This document shows, in pieces, positions 31,770-40,588 of a stretch of 48,255 bases of DNA. Made by a program: the position numbers and the translations under genes. Under the pieces are notes generated by a model that saw only the letters and a program-made list of their open reading frames with translations, was not told where the DNA came from and ran no database searches. The stretch's first letter is position 1, and each line of letters starts with the position of its first letter. The DNA comes from Fibrobacterota bacterium (GTDB lineage Bacteria; Fibrobacterota; Chitinivibrionia; Chitinivibrionales; FEN-1185). The stretch covers positions 91,501 to 139,755 of the forward strand of contig PLWQ01000033.1 in the NCBI GenBank assembly GCA_003165595.1, given 5' to 3'.

Positions 31770-33929
31770 TTATTGCTGAGCCTTAACGCTGTCCTTCTGA
31801 GCCGGAGATGGCGTCGCGGGTGCCGGAAGTTCGGATGCCTTTGGATGAGCCGATTTCTCGCCTGTAACGGTTGCTGAAGCAGCGCTCTGGGATGATGAAG
31901 AATCTGGTGTTTTCGTAGGCGCTTTCCCGTTGATCCATTCTTCGGTTTTTCTATCCATGAATTTCTGATTGGTCTTGTCGAGGTTCTTCAATTCTTCGCC
32001 AAGGTTCACGTAACTTTCTTTTGTAAGAATATGCGGAGTAATGTATACCACGAGATTCGATTTTGATCGCGTCTTTCCCGTGTAGCTGAACAGTTTGCCA
32101 ATAAAGGGAATATCACCAAGAAACGGAATTTTTTGTTTGAATTGGCTTTCCTGGTTCTGCACCAGACCGCCCAGTATTATGGTTTCTCCGTCTTTAAGCC
32201 GTACGGTGGTTGATATGGAACGAACGGAGAGGTTCGGATACCCGTCGGCGTTGGTATTAACTTCGTTGGAAACCTCCGGAGATATTTCCGCCGTTATCTG
32301 GCCGCCCATGGAAATCCACGGTGTTATTTCGAGCTTGATGCCGAAATCGATGGGTTGGAACCGGATGGTATAATCGGTGCCGGTAACCGTTCCCGTCGTC
32401 ACTTTGTAGTAATTTGTCTGCTTGACGGTGATGCTCGCTTTGTTTCCGTTGAGCGTAACAATTGACGGCTGCGCCAAAACTTTGGCCTTGTCTTCGGTTT
32501 CGAGAAACTGAAGAAAAAGGAAAAAATCCTCCGGAATTTTTGAGACAAGGGTGTTGGTTGGGCCCAGACCGAGCGAAGACGTCAAGAATTCGCGAATGGC
32601 TTTTCCGCTTGTGCCGATGTCGGTCATATCGCTTGCGCCCTGACGCGCAAATGCCGGCGTGGGGTGGAAAAAGTACGAACTGTCAATGAGATTCGGGCGT
32701 TGCCCCGCGGATGCGCCGAAGTGGGAGTCAAGATTCTGCGTATATTCCACGATCACCGCATTGATGCTCACCTGCGGCGTCGGGACGTCGATGGTGTTGA
32801 TGAACTCCCGCACGCTCACGATGTCTTCCGAGGTCCCGGACACCAGAAGCGCATTCTGCTCCTTGATCACCTTGACGTTGTTCGGGGGGATGTCTTTGGG
32901 CAGTATCTGCATCACGCCGTCGGCCTTGATGCAGTTGAGGCGGATGAGTTCCGATTTAGAAAGCGCCTGGCCCGCGGGCGTCGCCGCGTTCCGGTCGCCG
33001 ATCAGGATGATGGAGTCCTTCTGGACAAAGGTGAACATGGTGCCGCCCAGCAGCAGGGCGAGCGCCTGAGTGAGCGGCACGTTCCGGAGCTTGGCATTGA
33101 TGTCGCCGCTAACGGTGCCGTAGGTGATGATCTGCATCTCGCTCTGCTCCGAGATTGCCTTGATAACGTCCTGGAGGTTGCCGTTTGTCACGTCGAGTGA
33201 AATCTTGCCGTTGGAATAATCGACGTTGAAAGTCGACGCTCCGCTCCGACCGCCGCTCCCGTGCTGAAATCCCGGATACGGAGACGGCGTGCCCCCTCCT
33301 TGCGATGCGGGAGTCCCGTCGCCGGTGAACACCTGATAGATGTTCCTTCGTTTAACAAGCTTGAGTCCGCTGCCTTCGAGCAGCGCGCGCAGTCCGTCGT
33401 CGAGCTCTACCTGATACAGCTTCCCGGATATCTTGCCTTCAACCTTGCTGTCGGGGACTATGGAAATCGCGGTTTTTGCGCTTATGTCCTTGAGGAATTC
33501 CTTGACGTCCATGTTTTGGACGTCCACGGTAAGCCTGCCTCTGGTAAAGCTTATCGCCGACCGCTGCTCCTCGGGTGGCTTCCGGATACGGTATACGTTG
33601 CCTTCCTTGCCGACTTCCAGCCCGATCGACTTGGCGAGCGTGCGTAGGCCCTCGATGACGGGAACGTCCGACAGATGCACCGTCACCTTGCCGGCTACAT
33701 CCTTGTCGAGCACGATGTTCAGGTTGTATCCCTTGGAAATGGTGCGAACCACGTCCTGGATATCCGCGTCCTTTACGTCAAGGGGGGACATGACCTGCAG
33801 CTCGGGATCCAAGGCTTTTTGTTCGGCCGGTTTTGCCTCAGCAGCGGCCTTTTGCCCGGTCGCGGGAGCGGCAATAACCGCGGCGCACCACGCCGCGACG
33901 AAAGCGAGAATACGCAGATACACCATCAT
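31770..33929 (-). CDS. Secretin (PilQ/GspD type) with three N0/STN-like domains
   Basis: Outer-membrane secretin, 719 residues, forming the channel through which the pilus or substrate leaves. A signal peptide (1-25) is followed by three related short domains of about 70 residues (about 46-117, 130-203 and 233-313), each with a V-x-D-V/A-D-I-x-D-V-V/I pattern (VKDADIQDVVRTIS, VQNMDVKEFLKDIS, VTNGNLQDVIKAIS). An N1-type domain (KVIKEQNALLVSGTSEDI) and the secretin core (LAQPSIVTLNGNKASITV, LKDGETIILGGLVQNQE, FLGDIPFIGKLF) come next. A Ser/Thr/Pro-rich tail of about 70 residues ends the protein. It overlaps the ATPase gene by 4 bases (ATGA). Confidence 0.93.
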   Translation of the reverse strand: MMVYLRILAFVAAWCAAVIAAPATGQKAAAEAKPAEQKALDPELQVMSPLDVKDADIQDVVRTISKGYNLNIVLDKDVAGKVTVHLSDVPVIEGLRTLAKSIGLEVGKEGNVYRIRKPPEEQRSAISFTRGRLTVDVQNMDVKEFLKDISAKTAISIVPDSKVEGKISGKLYQVELDDGLRALLEGSGLKLVKRRNIYQVFTGDGTPASQGGGTPSPYPGFQHGSGGRSGASTFNVDYSNGKISLDVTNGNLQDVIKAISEQSEMQIITYGTVSGDINAKLRNVPLTQALALLLGGTMFTFVQKDSIILIGDRNAATPAGQALSKSELIRLNCIKADGVMQILPKDIPPNNVKVIKEQNALLVSGTSEDIVSVREFINTIDVPTPQVSINAVIVEYTQNLDSHFGASAGQRPNLIDSSYFFHPTPAFARQGASDMTDIGTSGKAIREFLTSSLGLGPTNTLVSKIPEDFFLFLQFLETEDKAKVLAQPSIVTLNGNKASITVKQTNYYKVTTGTVTGTDYTIRFQPIDFGIKLEITPWISMGGQITAEISPEVSNEVNTNADGYPNLSVRSISTTVRLKDGETIILGGLVQNQESQFKQKIPFLGDIPFIGKLFSYTGKTRSKSNLVVYITPHILTKESYVNLGEELKNLDKTNQKFMDRKTEEWINGKAPTKTPDSSSSQSAASATVTGEKSAHPKASELPAPATPSPAQKDSVKAQQ

Positions 33930-35686
33930 GGCTGTTCCTTCCGGTTCTCCAAAAAGGATTGCTTGAGCCCCACGGTATCTTCCACCATCACCACGCGAAG
34001 AAGCTCGTCGGGAGAGGTGATGCCCTGTTCGATCTTTTCGAGTCCATTTTGGATCATGGATTTCATGCCGGCGGCCCGGAAAAATGAGCGGAGCGCCGCG
34101 TCCGATGCGTTTTCGGAAATCATGTTGCGGACCGTCTCATTTACCGATGCAAGTTCGAAAATGCCGGTGCGGCCCTTGTACCCCACGGCGTGGCAGACGT
34201 CGCATCCCACGGGCGCATAGTGGGGCGGCAGGGGAATGCCCGGAAGCATCACCTTCCACCGCTCGGCGGTTTCGCCCCGAGTTTCGGCGCGCTGCTTGCA
34301 GTGGGGACACAGCACGCGAACCAGGCGCTGCGCCAGAATTCCCAGCAGCGACGACGAAATGAGAAACCCCGGGATTCCCAGGTCGCGCAACCGTGTTATC
34401 GCGGCAAGGGAGTCGTTGGTGTGCAGGGTCGACAGCACGAGATGGCCGGTCTGCGCCGCCTGCACCGCGATCTCGGCGGTCTCCCCGTCGCGGATCTCGC
34501 CGATGAGGATGACATCCGGGTCCTGGCGAAGGATAGAGCGAAGCGTGGCGGCAAAGGTGACGCCGGCTTTCTCGTTGATCTGCACCTGGTTCACACCGTT
34601 TATCTTGTATTCGATGGGATTTTCTATGGTGGTTATGTTGATCGCCTTGCCGCGGATCCGGTTGAGGCATGCGAACAGTGTGGAAGACTTTCCCGACCCG
34701 GTTGGGCCGGTTACGAAAACCATCCCCTGCGGCTTTTCGATAAGTTCGGCGAGCTCGGCGTATTCCTTGTGCGGGATGCCGATGTTCGCCAGGTCCAGCA
34801 GGCCCATATCGTGCTTGAGAATGCGTATCACGGTTTTTTCGCCGTGGTGGGTAGGTAAAGTTGACACACGGAAATCGAACACCTCCCCATTGTGGTCGTA
34901 CCGGATACGGCCGTCCTGCGGCACGCGCTTTTCTGCAATGTCGAGGTCCGCCATGATCTTGATGCGCGAGGTGAGCGGCACGTACATGTTCCGTGCCACA
35001 TCCATGTGCCGGGTGAGCATGCCGTCGATCCGGTAGCGAACCACCGCGCCGTGTTCGGTGGGCTCGATGTGAATGTCCGAAGCGTTGAGCTTGATAGCCT
35101 CGTTGAAAATCAGTGACGCCATTTTCACCACCGGTTCGCTTTCGGTTCGCTTCTTGATTTCCTCAACAGACAGGGTATCGTCGCCCTGGGATTGCTTTTC
35201 GTACTCGCGCGATATCTTACCCATGGACTCTTTGAGGAGCGAAGAGCTTTCGAAAAGCTTGCGCCTGGCCGCATCCATCTTCGAAGGAGGGGTGAGGGTG
35301 GCTTCCACCACAAGTCCGGTGGCCGCTTCCACCCGGAGGATGGCGTCGATGTCGAGAGGGTCGCTCACGGCCGCCTTGAGCACCGTGCCGTCGTGACTGA
35401 GCGGCAGGCATTGTGCATCCTTGAAAGCGTCAAACGAAACATCGTTCATGCTGTCGCGGCTGACGCAGTCTTCTATGTCAACAAGAAAGGTCATGCCGAA
35501 CTGCCCCGCGAGCGTCTTGTACACGCCCTCTTCCGGCGCGCCGAACTTCTGTATCAGGCAATCGCCGATTCTCTGCCGCGATTCCGCCGAAGCCTGCTGG
35601 TCCCGCTGCCACGCAAGGGCCTTGTCAAGGGTTTCGCCGCTCACGATTCCGTTGCGGACCAGCAGGGTGCCGATTCGTTCTATCAT
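33926..35686 (-). CDS. Type II secretion/type IV pilus assembly ATPase (GspE/PilB)
   Basis: Hexameric ATPase that powers pilus or pseudopilus extension, 586 residues. The N-terminal domain (about 1-150) is a GspE/MshE N-domain. Walker A is GPTGSGKS (327-334), the Asp box is near IENPIEY, and Walker B is in VILIGEIRDGETAEIA. The zinc-binding tetracysteine (C460, C463, C495, C498; CPHC and CDVC) is present as in most PilB/GspE. It is the first gene of the operon on the minus strand. The frame continues to 35809, but the ATG at 35686 starts the conserved MIERIGTLLVRNGIVS. Confidence 0.95.
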   Translation of the reverse strand: MIERIGTLLVRNGIVSGETLDKALAWQRDQQASAESRQRIGDCLIQKFGAPEEGVYKTLAGQFGMTFLVDIEDCVSRDSMNDVSFDAFKDAQCLPLSHDGTVLKAAVSDPLDIDAILRVEAATGLVVEATLTPPSKMDAARRKLFESSSLLKESMGKISREYEKQSQGDDTLSVEEIKKRTESEPVVKMASLIFNEAIKLNASDIHIEPTEHGAVVRYRIDGMLTRHMDVARNMYVPLTSRIKIMADLDIAEKRVPQDGRIRYDHNGEVFDFRVSTLPTHHGEKTVIRILKHDMGLLDLANIGIPHKEYAELAELIEKPQGMVFVTGPTGSGKSSTLFACLNRIRGKAINITTIENPIEYKINGVNQVQINEKAGVTFAATLRSILRQDPDVILIGEIRDGETAEIAVQAAQTGHLVLSTLHTNDSLAAITRLRDLGIPGFLISSSLLGILAQRLVRVLCPHCKQRAETRGETAERWKVMLPGIPLPPHYAPVGCDVCHAVGYKGRTGIFELASVNETVRNMISENASDAALRSFFRAAGMKSMIQNGLEKIEQGITSPDELLRVVMVEDTVGLKQSFLENRKEQP

Positions 35687-35849
35687 ATGGATTTCAGGTG
35701 GAAGTATTTTAACGGATAAGCATATTTTAACCCAATCAAATATAATCGATTTGGTGCCGGCGAAAAAGTTCGGCAGGAATCTCTTCGGGGTTTCGGGCGC
35801 GGGCCGCAACCTACGGCCGCTGCTGTTTACACTTTAAGGAGGCGAAAGG

Positions 35850-36320
35850 ATGCGGGCAACCGTGGACCAACTGCAATGCATGAACGCGGCTCTTCAGGAG
35901 GCGATCAAGGCTCTCGACGAAGGAGAAGTGCCAGTCGGCGCGATTGTGGAAAAGGATGGAAGAATCATCGGCCGGGGATATAACCGCGTAGAGAGGTTGC
36001 ACGATGCCACGGCCCATGCCGAGGTCGTGGCAATCGGGGCGGCGTCGAGTCTCCTCAGCACGTGGCGCCTCGCCGGATGCACTCTATACGTTACTCTCGA
36101 ACCCTGCATCATGTGTCTCGGCGCCATAATGCAGTCACGCGTGGATGCCGTAGTCTACGGAGCGTCCGACCCGCGGCTTGGCGCCATTGACACGTTTCTA
36201 TACTGCCATGAGCTCGAACGCGCATATCGGTATTTCCCGCAAATTACCCGGGGGGTCATGAAGGAAGAGTGCGGCCAGTTGCTGGCCTCTTTCTTCAGGA
36301 ACGTGAGAAACAAGTCGTAG
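35850..36320 (+). CDS. tadA: tRNA-specific adenosine deaminase
   Basis: Deaminates adenosine 34 of tRNA-Arg(ACG) to inosine; zinc-dependent, 156 residues. The catalytic HAE (H56, E58) and the PCIMC motif (C86, C89) bind zinc. Motif layout and length match TadA. A strong GGAGG ribosome-binding site (AAGGAGGCGAAAGG) is placed 9 bases before the ATG. It is divergent from the pilus operon, whose ATPase start lies 163 bases away. Confidence 0.95.
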   Translation: MRATVDQLQCMNAALQEAIKALDEGEVPVGAIVEKDGRIIGRGYNRVERLHDATAHAEVVAIGAASSLLSTWRLAGCTLYVTLEPCIMCLGAIMQSRVDAVVYGASDPRLGAIDTFLYCHELERAYRYFPQITRGVMKEECGQLLASFFRNVRNKS

Positions 36321-36395
36321 CTCATGCCGACGGCTGTTCTTTATGGTAATTGATCCCTCTGAGCCCCGGTGATCCCAGAAATCGTCAGAAAGAGC

Positions 36396-36422
36396 TAAAG
36401 TTACCCGCGAAACGACCGATAA
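36396..36422 (+). promoter_or_regulatory. Sigma-28 (FliA) promoter of the flagellin gene
   Basis: TAAAGTTA (36396-36403), an 11-base spacer and ACCGATAA (36415-36422), against the family consensus TAAAGTTT-N11-GCCGATAA. The spacer is exact and 14 of 16 positions match. Transcription would start at about 36430, leaving a leader of about 145 bases before the flagellin ATG. Confidence 0.85.
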
Positions 36423-36573
36423 TTGTTTTAGGAGTTAATGTGTTCGCGGGGAGAAACGGCAAGTTCTTACTCCCTGTGACGAGATAAAGAAAGGAGGAAT
36501 GCCGAAAAATCGTCTGAGTCTTTCAGGTTAACATGGATTGTTAATCTATTTATCCACCAAACAGGGAGGTATC

Positions 36574-37425
36574 ATGCGTATCAACAGTAATATTCCTTCG
36601 CTTATTGCACAAGGCGCACTCTACAAAACCAACCAGTCTCTTTCCACCTCTTTGGAACGGCTTTCCACGGGTCTCCGCATCAACCATGCCAGCGACGATG
36701 CCGCGGGCCTTGGCGTTTCGGAAAACCTCATGACCCAGGTCAATGGTGTGACTCAGGCGCAGAGGAACGCTCAGGACGGAATCGCCGCCCTTAACATCGC
36801 GGACGGCGCGGCCAACGAAATAACCTCGGTGCTGCAGCGCATGCGCGAACTTGCGGTGCAGACATCCAACGATACACTCACCAGCACGGAACGCGGGTAC
36901 AGCCAGCAGGAATATTCCGCGCTTCAGAGTGAAATAGACCGTATCGCCGCTTCCGCCAATTACAACAAACAGTCCCTGCTTACCTCAACGGCGGCATCGC
37001 GGTTCGGCAACATGGCCACCGGTTCGGCGCTGTGGATCGACGCCAACCACACCTACGGCACCGACAGCATCACCATATCGATTTCGACGCTTACGTCGAA
37101 CCTGCTGGGAGTGAATTCTGCGGCTACGAACCTGACGACACAGGCGGGCTCGGCCACCGCGATCAGCATGATCGACACGGCGATCGACAGCGTGAACAGC
37201 ATGCGGGCCAATGTCGGGGCGTATGTCAACAGGCTCGAGCACGCGGTAAACAACCTCTCCGTGAGCGAGACGAACCAGACCGCGGCCGAATCGACCATCA
37301 GGGACGCGGATTTTGCTTCGGAGACAACGAGTTATACCAAGAGCCAGATTCTGACGCAATCGGCGACGGCGATGCTGGCGCAGGCAAATTCGCTTCCGTC
37401 AACAGTACTGACGCTGTTGAAATAA
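36574..37425 (+). CDS. fliC: Flagellin
   Basis: Structural protein of the flagellar filament, 283 residues. The N-terminal D0/D1 region (MRINSNIPSLIAQGALYKTN, then SLERLSTGLRINHASDDAAGLGVSE) and the C-terminal D1/D0 region (SAMTLTQ-like helices, ESTIRDADFASE, ending SLPSTVLTLLK) are well conserved. Only about 55 residues lie between them, so the surface-exposed D2/D3 domains are nearly absent, as in short flagellins. The start at 36574 follows GGGAGG. A sigma-28 promoter upstream and a strong terminator downstream make it a single-gene unit. A possible anti-sigma factor gene is at 22602. Confidence 0.95.
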   Translation: MRINSNIPSLIAQGALYKTNQSLSTSLERLSTGLRINHASDDAAGLGVSENLMTQVNGVTQAQRNAQDGIAALNIADGAANEITSVLQRMRELAVQTSNDTLTSTERGYSQQEYSALQSEIDRIAASANYNKQSLLTSTAASRFGNMATGSALWIDANHTYGTDSITISISTLTSNLLGVNSAATNLTTQAGSATAISMIDTAIDSVNSMRANVGAYVNRLEHAVNNLSVSETNQTAAESTIRDADFASETTSYTKSQILTQSATAMLAQANSLPSTVLTLLK

Positions 37426-37502
37426 CGGCAGATAGAACTATCACGCAGCGTTGTGCCTGCATCCCGCAGCGGGGTGAGGCAGGACGACACTTGGAGGTGG
37501 AG

Positions 37503-37532
37503 GAGCGGGCAATCGTGCCCGCTCTTTTTTTT
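37503..37532 (+). terminator. Rho-independent terminator of the flagellin gene
   Basis: A perfect 9-bp stem (GAGCGGGCA at 37503-37511 and TGCCCGCTC at 37516-37524), loop ATCG, and a run of eight T bases (37525-37532), 78 bases after the flagellin stop. Confidence 0.95.
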
Positions 37533-37545
37533 GCACGTCTGGAGC

Positions 37546-38385
37546 CTACTCCAGGGGAATCGACAACACCGGACATACGGACTGGTGGAGCACCTGCTCC
37601 GTATTGCTTCCAACCACCTTCTTGGAGAAAGTGTTCCGGCCTTCGGTTGCCATGATGACCAGGTCGGCGACATTCTCCCGGGCCGCAGCCGCAATGGCCG
37701 GAACAACCGGATCAGCCGAAACAACAGTCCGGAGGGAAAGCCCTTCAACCAGGGGACCGGGCAGTGAAGGAAAGGACTCGCCGCAATGCAACCCGATGAT
37801 CTCGGGCTTTGCTTGCGGGAAGATGGAAAGGAGTTTCTTGCAGAATGAGAACGCGGCCTGTGCGAATTCCGTGTCCGGAACCGGGATCAGGATCCTGTTG
37901 AGTACAACGGCGCCCGTATCCGGATTTACAAAGGATCTGCCGTTCGCAGGCACGTACAGCGTGGTTTGCCTGAATGCATCGGCAAGGTACTCCGCAAGAT
38001 CCTGGCCAAAGAGACTGCCGAGGCCGTGACGTTCGTGCGTCCCGATTACGAGGAGATCGTGCGGGCGCTTCTCCATCCTGCCGGTGATCACTTTCCTGGC
38101 GTTGCCATTCTTAACGATTTTGGTAACTCTAAGGCCGATTTTCTGCACGTCGCCGCGCTCCGAATTCGGCGGCAGCAGGCCCCATTTCTCAAGGACGGCG
38201 CGCACGCTCGGCGACTCAAAAGCCTCTCCTTTGTCCCTTATATCAATTATTTCGATCTCGCCGTGCGATTGGTAGGCTAGCGCGAGCGCGTGCGTAAACG
38301 CCACGAGCGAACCGGACGTGTGCTCGTGGACCGGGTGAATAATATTCAACGGGAAACCATTGACAGGGATTGCGGTATGTGGCAT
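37546..38385 (-). CDS. Tandem universal stress protein
   Basis: A 279-residue cytoplasmic protein with two UspA domains. The first (about 12-165) has DLLVIGTHERHGLGSLFGQ before a C-terminal strand; the second (about 170-279) reads ILIPVPDTEFAQAAFSFCKKL and VADLVIMATEGRNTFSKKVVGSNTEQVL, with a GSNTEQVLHQSVCPVL ending that resembles the ATP-binding G2xG9xGS motif of UspA. The start at 38385 gives the MPHTAIPVNGFPLNIIHPV strand and no good ribosome-binding site; an upstream start at 38475 adds 30 residues of uncertain value. Its promoter region is shared with the divergent gene at 38460. Confidence 0.85.
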   Translation of the reverse strand: MPHTAIPVNGFPLNIIHPVHEHTSGSLVAFTHALALAYQSHGEIEIIDIRDKGEAFESPSVRAVLEKWGLLPPNSERGDVQKIGLRVTKIVKNGNARKVITGRMEKRPHDLLVIGTHERHGLGSLFGQDLAEYLADAFRQTTLYVPANGRSFVNPDTGAVVLNRILIPVPDTEFAQAAFSFCKKLLSIFPQAKPEIIGLHCGESFPSLPGPLVEGLSLRTVVSADPVVPAIAAAARENVADLVIMATEGRNTFSKKVVGSNTEQVLHQSVCPVLSIPLE

Positions 38386-38459
38386 TTTCAAACCAGGCTT
38401 GGATGATGGTGAATCCAGAGTAGTAACATAATTGGAAGAAACAAAGCAAGGTAAATATA

Positions 38460-39716
38460 ATGGAACGGTGGACAAAAGCGGAAGCGCAATGCTGTGTGTA
38501 CAATTTTGGCTCCCTTATCGATGCGCAGAGAACAAGCCTCCTCGACTTCCTGAACGCGCATTTCCCGCCCTCGGTGTATCGGCAGCATCGTGCGCGGCAG
38601 CAAAACGCCGTCCGCAACGCGGAGCATGGAAAATCGCTTCTGAGCGGAGCTGAACAGAAATTCCCGCGCTGCATCCGGAAAAGCGAAGCGTCCGGGACGC
38701 CGGCCGATCTTGCGGGCTATGCCATCGTTCTTACCGCGGGCGGCGACGGGGAACGACTTCGTGCCAGTCTGCGTGAGCTCGGTGCAAGCGATGAATCGCT
38801 CCGGGATTTTACAAAAGCCACTTTTCCGCTGCCGGGCCTGCCTCAGGGATACGGTAGCCTGCAGGCAAACTGCGCGGTCATAGCCGACCTGTGCAGGCAC
38901 AGCGGACTGCCCGTGCCCGTGATCATCACCACAGGACCGGCATATTCGGCAACGGCAAAAGTTATTCCGGAAACACTGCAAAGCTACGGGAACTTCGGTC
39001 TTGCAAACATCCGCACCATTGCGCAGGATGAGCGGCTGCACCTGACGGCCGAGGGGCTTATTGTTGCTGTCTGTGAAGGAGACTTGGCGCGTCCTGCGGT
39101 GAATCCGGACGAGACCGGGGGGCCGTTCGTGAAGCTATCGGCGCCCGGGGAACACGGCGAACCCAGCGCCATCGAATGGCTGCGGTCGTTCTCGTGCAAA
39201 AAGATCATCGCTTTGCAGGCCACAGGGCTGTACGATCCGTCGGTAATCCTGGCAATGGCCGCGGCCGGCAAGCAACACGATTGCGTGGGCGTGGGCATTC
39301 TGCGGACCACGTTTCCGCCCAGCGACCCCTTTGGAACGTTCGTTATTGTCAAGAGAGACGGCCGGGAATCGCTTGCCATTGTCGAACAGGGAATACGTAA
39401 CGACGCCACGCGGGGGCTCACGGATGAAACGGGACAATATCATCTCCCGTACAACACGGGGCTCTATGTATTCGACACCGAACTGCTTGCCGGCAACGCC
39501 CTGCCGGACTATGCCACGCCTCCCAAGGAAATTCTCCCGTCGCTGCCGAGAAGCCCTAAAATAGGGTATGCGATCACCGACATCATGCCGCTGGCCCACA
39601 GCGGCGCGGTCCTTGCCGTGGAGCCCGATTCGTATGAGAATATAAAGAGCGCCGGTGACCTGCCGAAGCTGGCCGCGCTCGCGCAGCGGTTCGGCATAGT
39701 TGATTTGTGCAAATAG
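38460..39716 (+). CDS. UDP-sugar pyrophosphorylase-like protein
   Basis: A 418-residue nucleotidyltransferase-like protein. Its core has the glycine-rich loop LTAGGDGERL (91-100), the equivalent of LAGGxGTRL in eukaryotic-type UTP-glucose-1-phosphate uridylyltransferases. Further segments are KATFPLPGLPQGYGSLQANC, GGPFVKLSAPG and NTGLYVFDTELL. Residues 1-85 form an extra helical N-terminus. The substrate (a sugar phosphate with UTP) is inferred. The ATG at 38460 is close to an AGGTAAA sequence and is divergent from the stress protein. The next gene begins 19 bases after the stop, so the two may be co-transcribed. Confidence 0.72.
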   Translation: MERWTKAEAQCCVYNFGSLIDAQRTSLLDFLNAHFPPSVYRQHRARQQNAVRNAEHGKSLLSGAEQKFPRCIRKSEASGTPADLAGYAIVLTAGGDGERLRASLRELGASDESLRDFTKATFPLPGLPQGYGSLQANCAVIADLCRHSGLPVPVIITTGPAYSATAKVIPETLQSYGNFGLANIRTIAQDERLHLTAEGLIVAVCEGDLARPAVNPDETGGPFVKLSAPGEHGEPSAIEWLRSFSCKKIIALQATGLYDPSVILAMAAAGKQHDCVGVGILRTTFPPSDPFGTFVIVKRDGRESLAIVEQGIRNDATRGLTDETGQYHLPYNTGLYVFDTELLAGNALPDYATPPKEILPSLPRSPKIGYAITDIMPLAHSGAVLAVEPDSYENIKSAGDLPKLAALAQRFGIVDLCK

Positions 39717-39735
39717 CGGGAACAGGGGTGCCGTT

Positions 39736-40575
39736 ATGGAAGAAAGATTCGGAACCTCCGCAGGACTTTCGGGCGGCGAATGCCTGTTTATTGTAGGCTT
39801 CACCGGCGCCATCGTGAGCTGCGGCTTGTGCGCGGCTGCAAGTATCACCCACGGAACGGGGGCCGAGTTTTCCTCCTACGTGCGCCTTACTGCGTACCTG
39901 GGTCTTACCCTGCTGGTCTGGGCTCTCTTGCGCGTCACATTGACAAAGGAGATGAGTGAAACGCAGTTTGTCGTCTCCGAGGAGACTGTTGTCAAGATTC
40001 GTCCTCAGCGAATCGTGACGGTGCCGTTGGACCAGGTGGAGCGCCTGCGATACGTGCGGTTGCCCCTGGTGTCCAGTTTCGGATTGCTGAAGTCCGGGGA
40101 AGGCGTGGTCCGTATTTCGTTACGAACGGAGAACCTGGCCGGTCTCATTGGTGCGCTCACCACCGGTCTGGCGGCCAGGGGCAGGGCGTCGGTCTTTAGC
40201 GAAAAGGAAATGGACGACTTCCTGCTGGCGGCGAATCGTGCGGAGGAATCGAACGCCAGAATGAGACGGATTCTTCCGTACCTTCTCGGCATCGCCCTGC
40301 TGGTGTGCACGGTCGGGACCATGACGGCGATTTTCCTGTGGTGGTTTCCGCTTTTCCTGTCGCTCTTGTGGTCGGTATTCGGCTTGCTGCTGTTTATCAA
40401 TGCGCTCCGTTTCGCGGAACGCCAGCTTGCTCCGGAACAAGGTCGGCTTGGCAACGCTCGGGTGATGTCCGAAGATTCTGCACGCGACGCCCGGGCCTAT
40501 TTCCTCGCAGGCACAATTGTCTTTGTCGTGTATCTCGTCTGCGGCATTGCCCTCAGGTCGGCCTTCTCCTTATGA
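39736..40575 (+). CDS. Membrane protein, unknown
   Basis: I do not recognise this 279-residue protein. Hydrophobic segments are at about 17-38, 49-66, 183-202, 205-225 and 257-277. Between them is a cytoplasmic stretch (66-165) of beta character (FVVSEETVVKIRPQRIVTVPLDQVERLRYVRL) that resembles a PH-like or YdbT-type domain. AGGGGTG precedes the ATG at 39736. It lies 19 bases after the pyrophosphorylase-like gene and 13 bases before dus, so it belongs to the same run of genes, but nothing more can be inferred. Confidence 0.7.
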   Translation: MEERFGTSAGLSGGECLFIVGFTGAIVSCGLCAAASITHGTGAEFSSYVRLTAYLGLTLLVWALLRVTLTKEMSETQFVVSEETVVKIRPQRIVTVPLDQVERLRYVRLPLVSSFGLLKSGEGVVRISLRTENLAGLIGALTTGLAARGRASVFSEKEMDDFLLAANRAEESNARMRRILPYLLGIALLVCTVGTMTAIFLWWFPLFLSLLWSVFGLLLFINALRFAERQLAPEQGRLGNARVMSEDSARDARAYFLAGTIVFVVYLVCGIALRSAFSL

Positions 40576-40588
40576 TTGCGGTTCGTGC

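Noticed and set aside
36499-36531. Mini-frame directly after AAGGAGG in the flagellin leader
   Set aside because: The ribosome-binding site is only one base from the ATG, so efficient initiation is unlikely.
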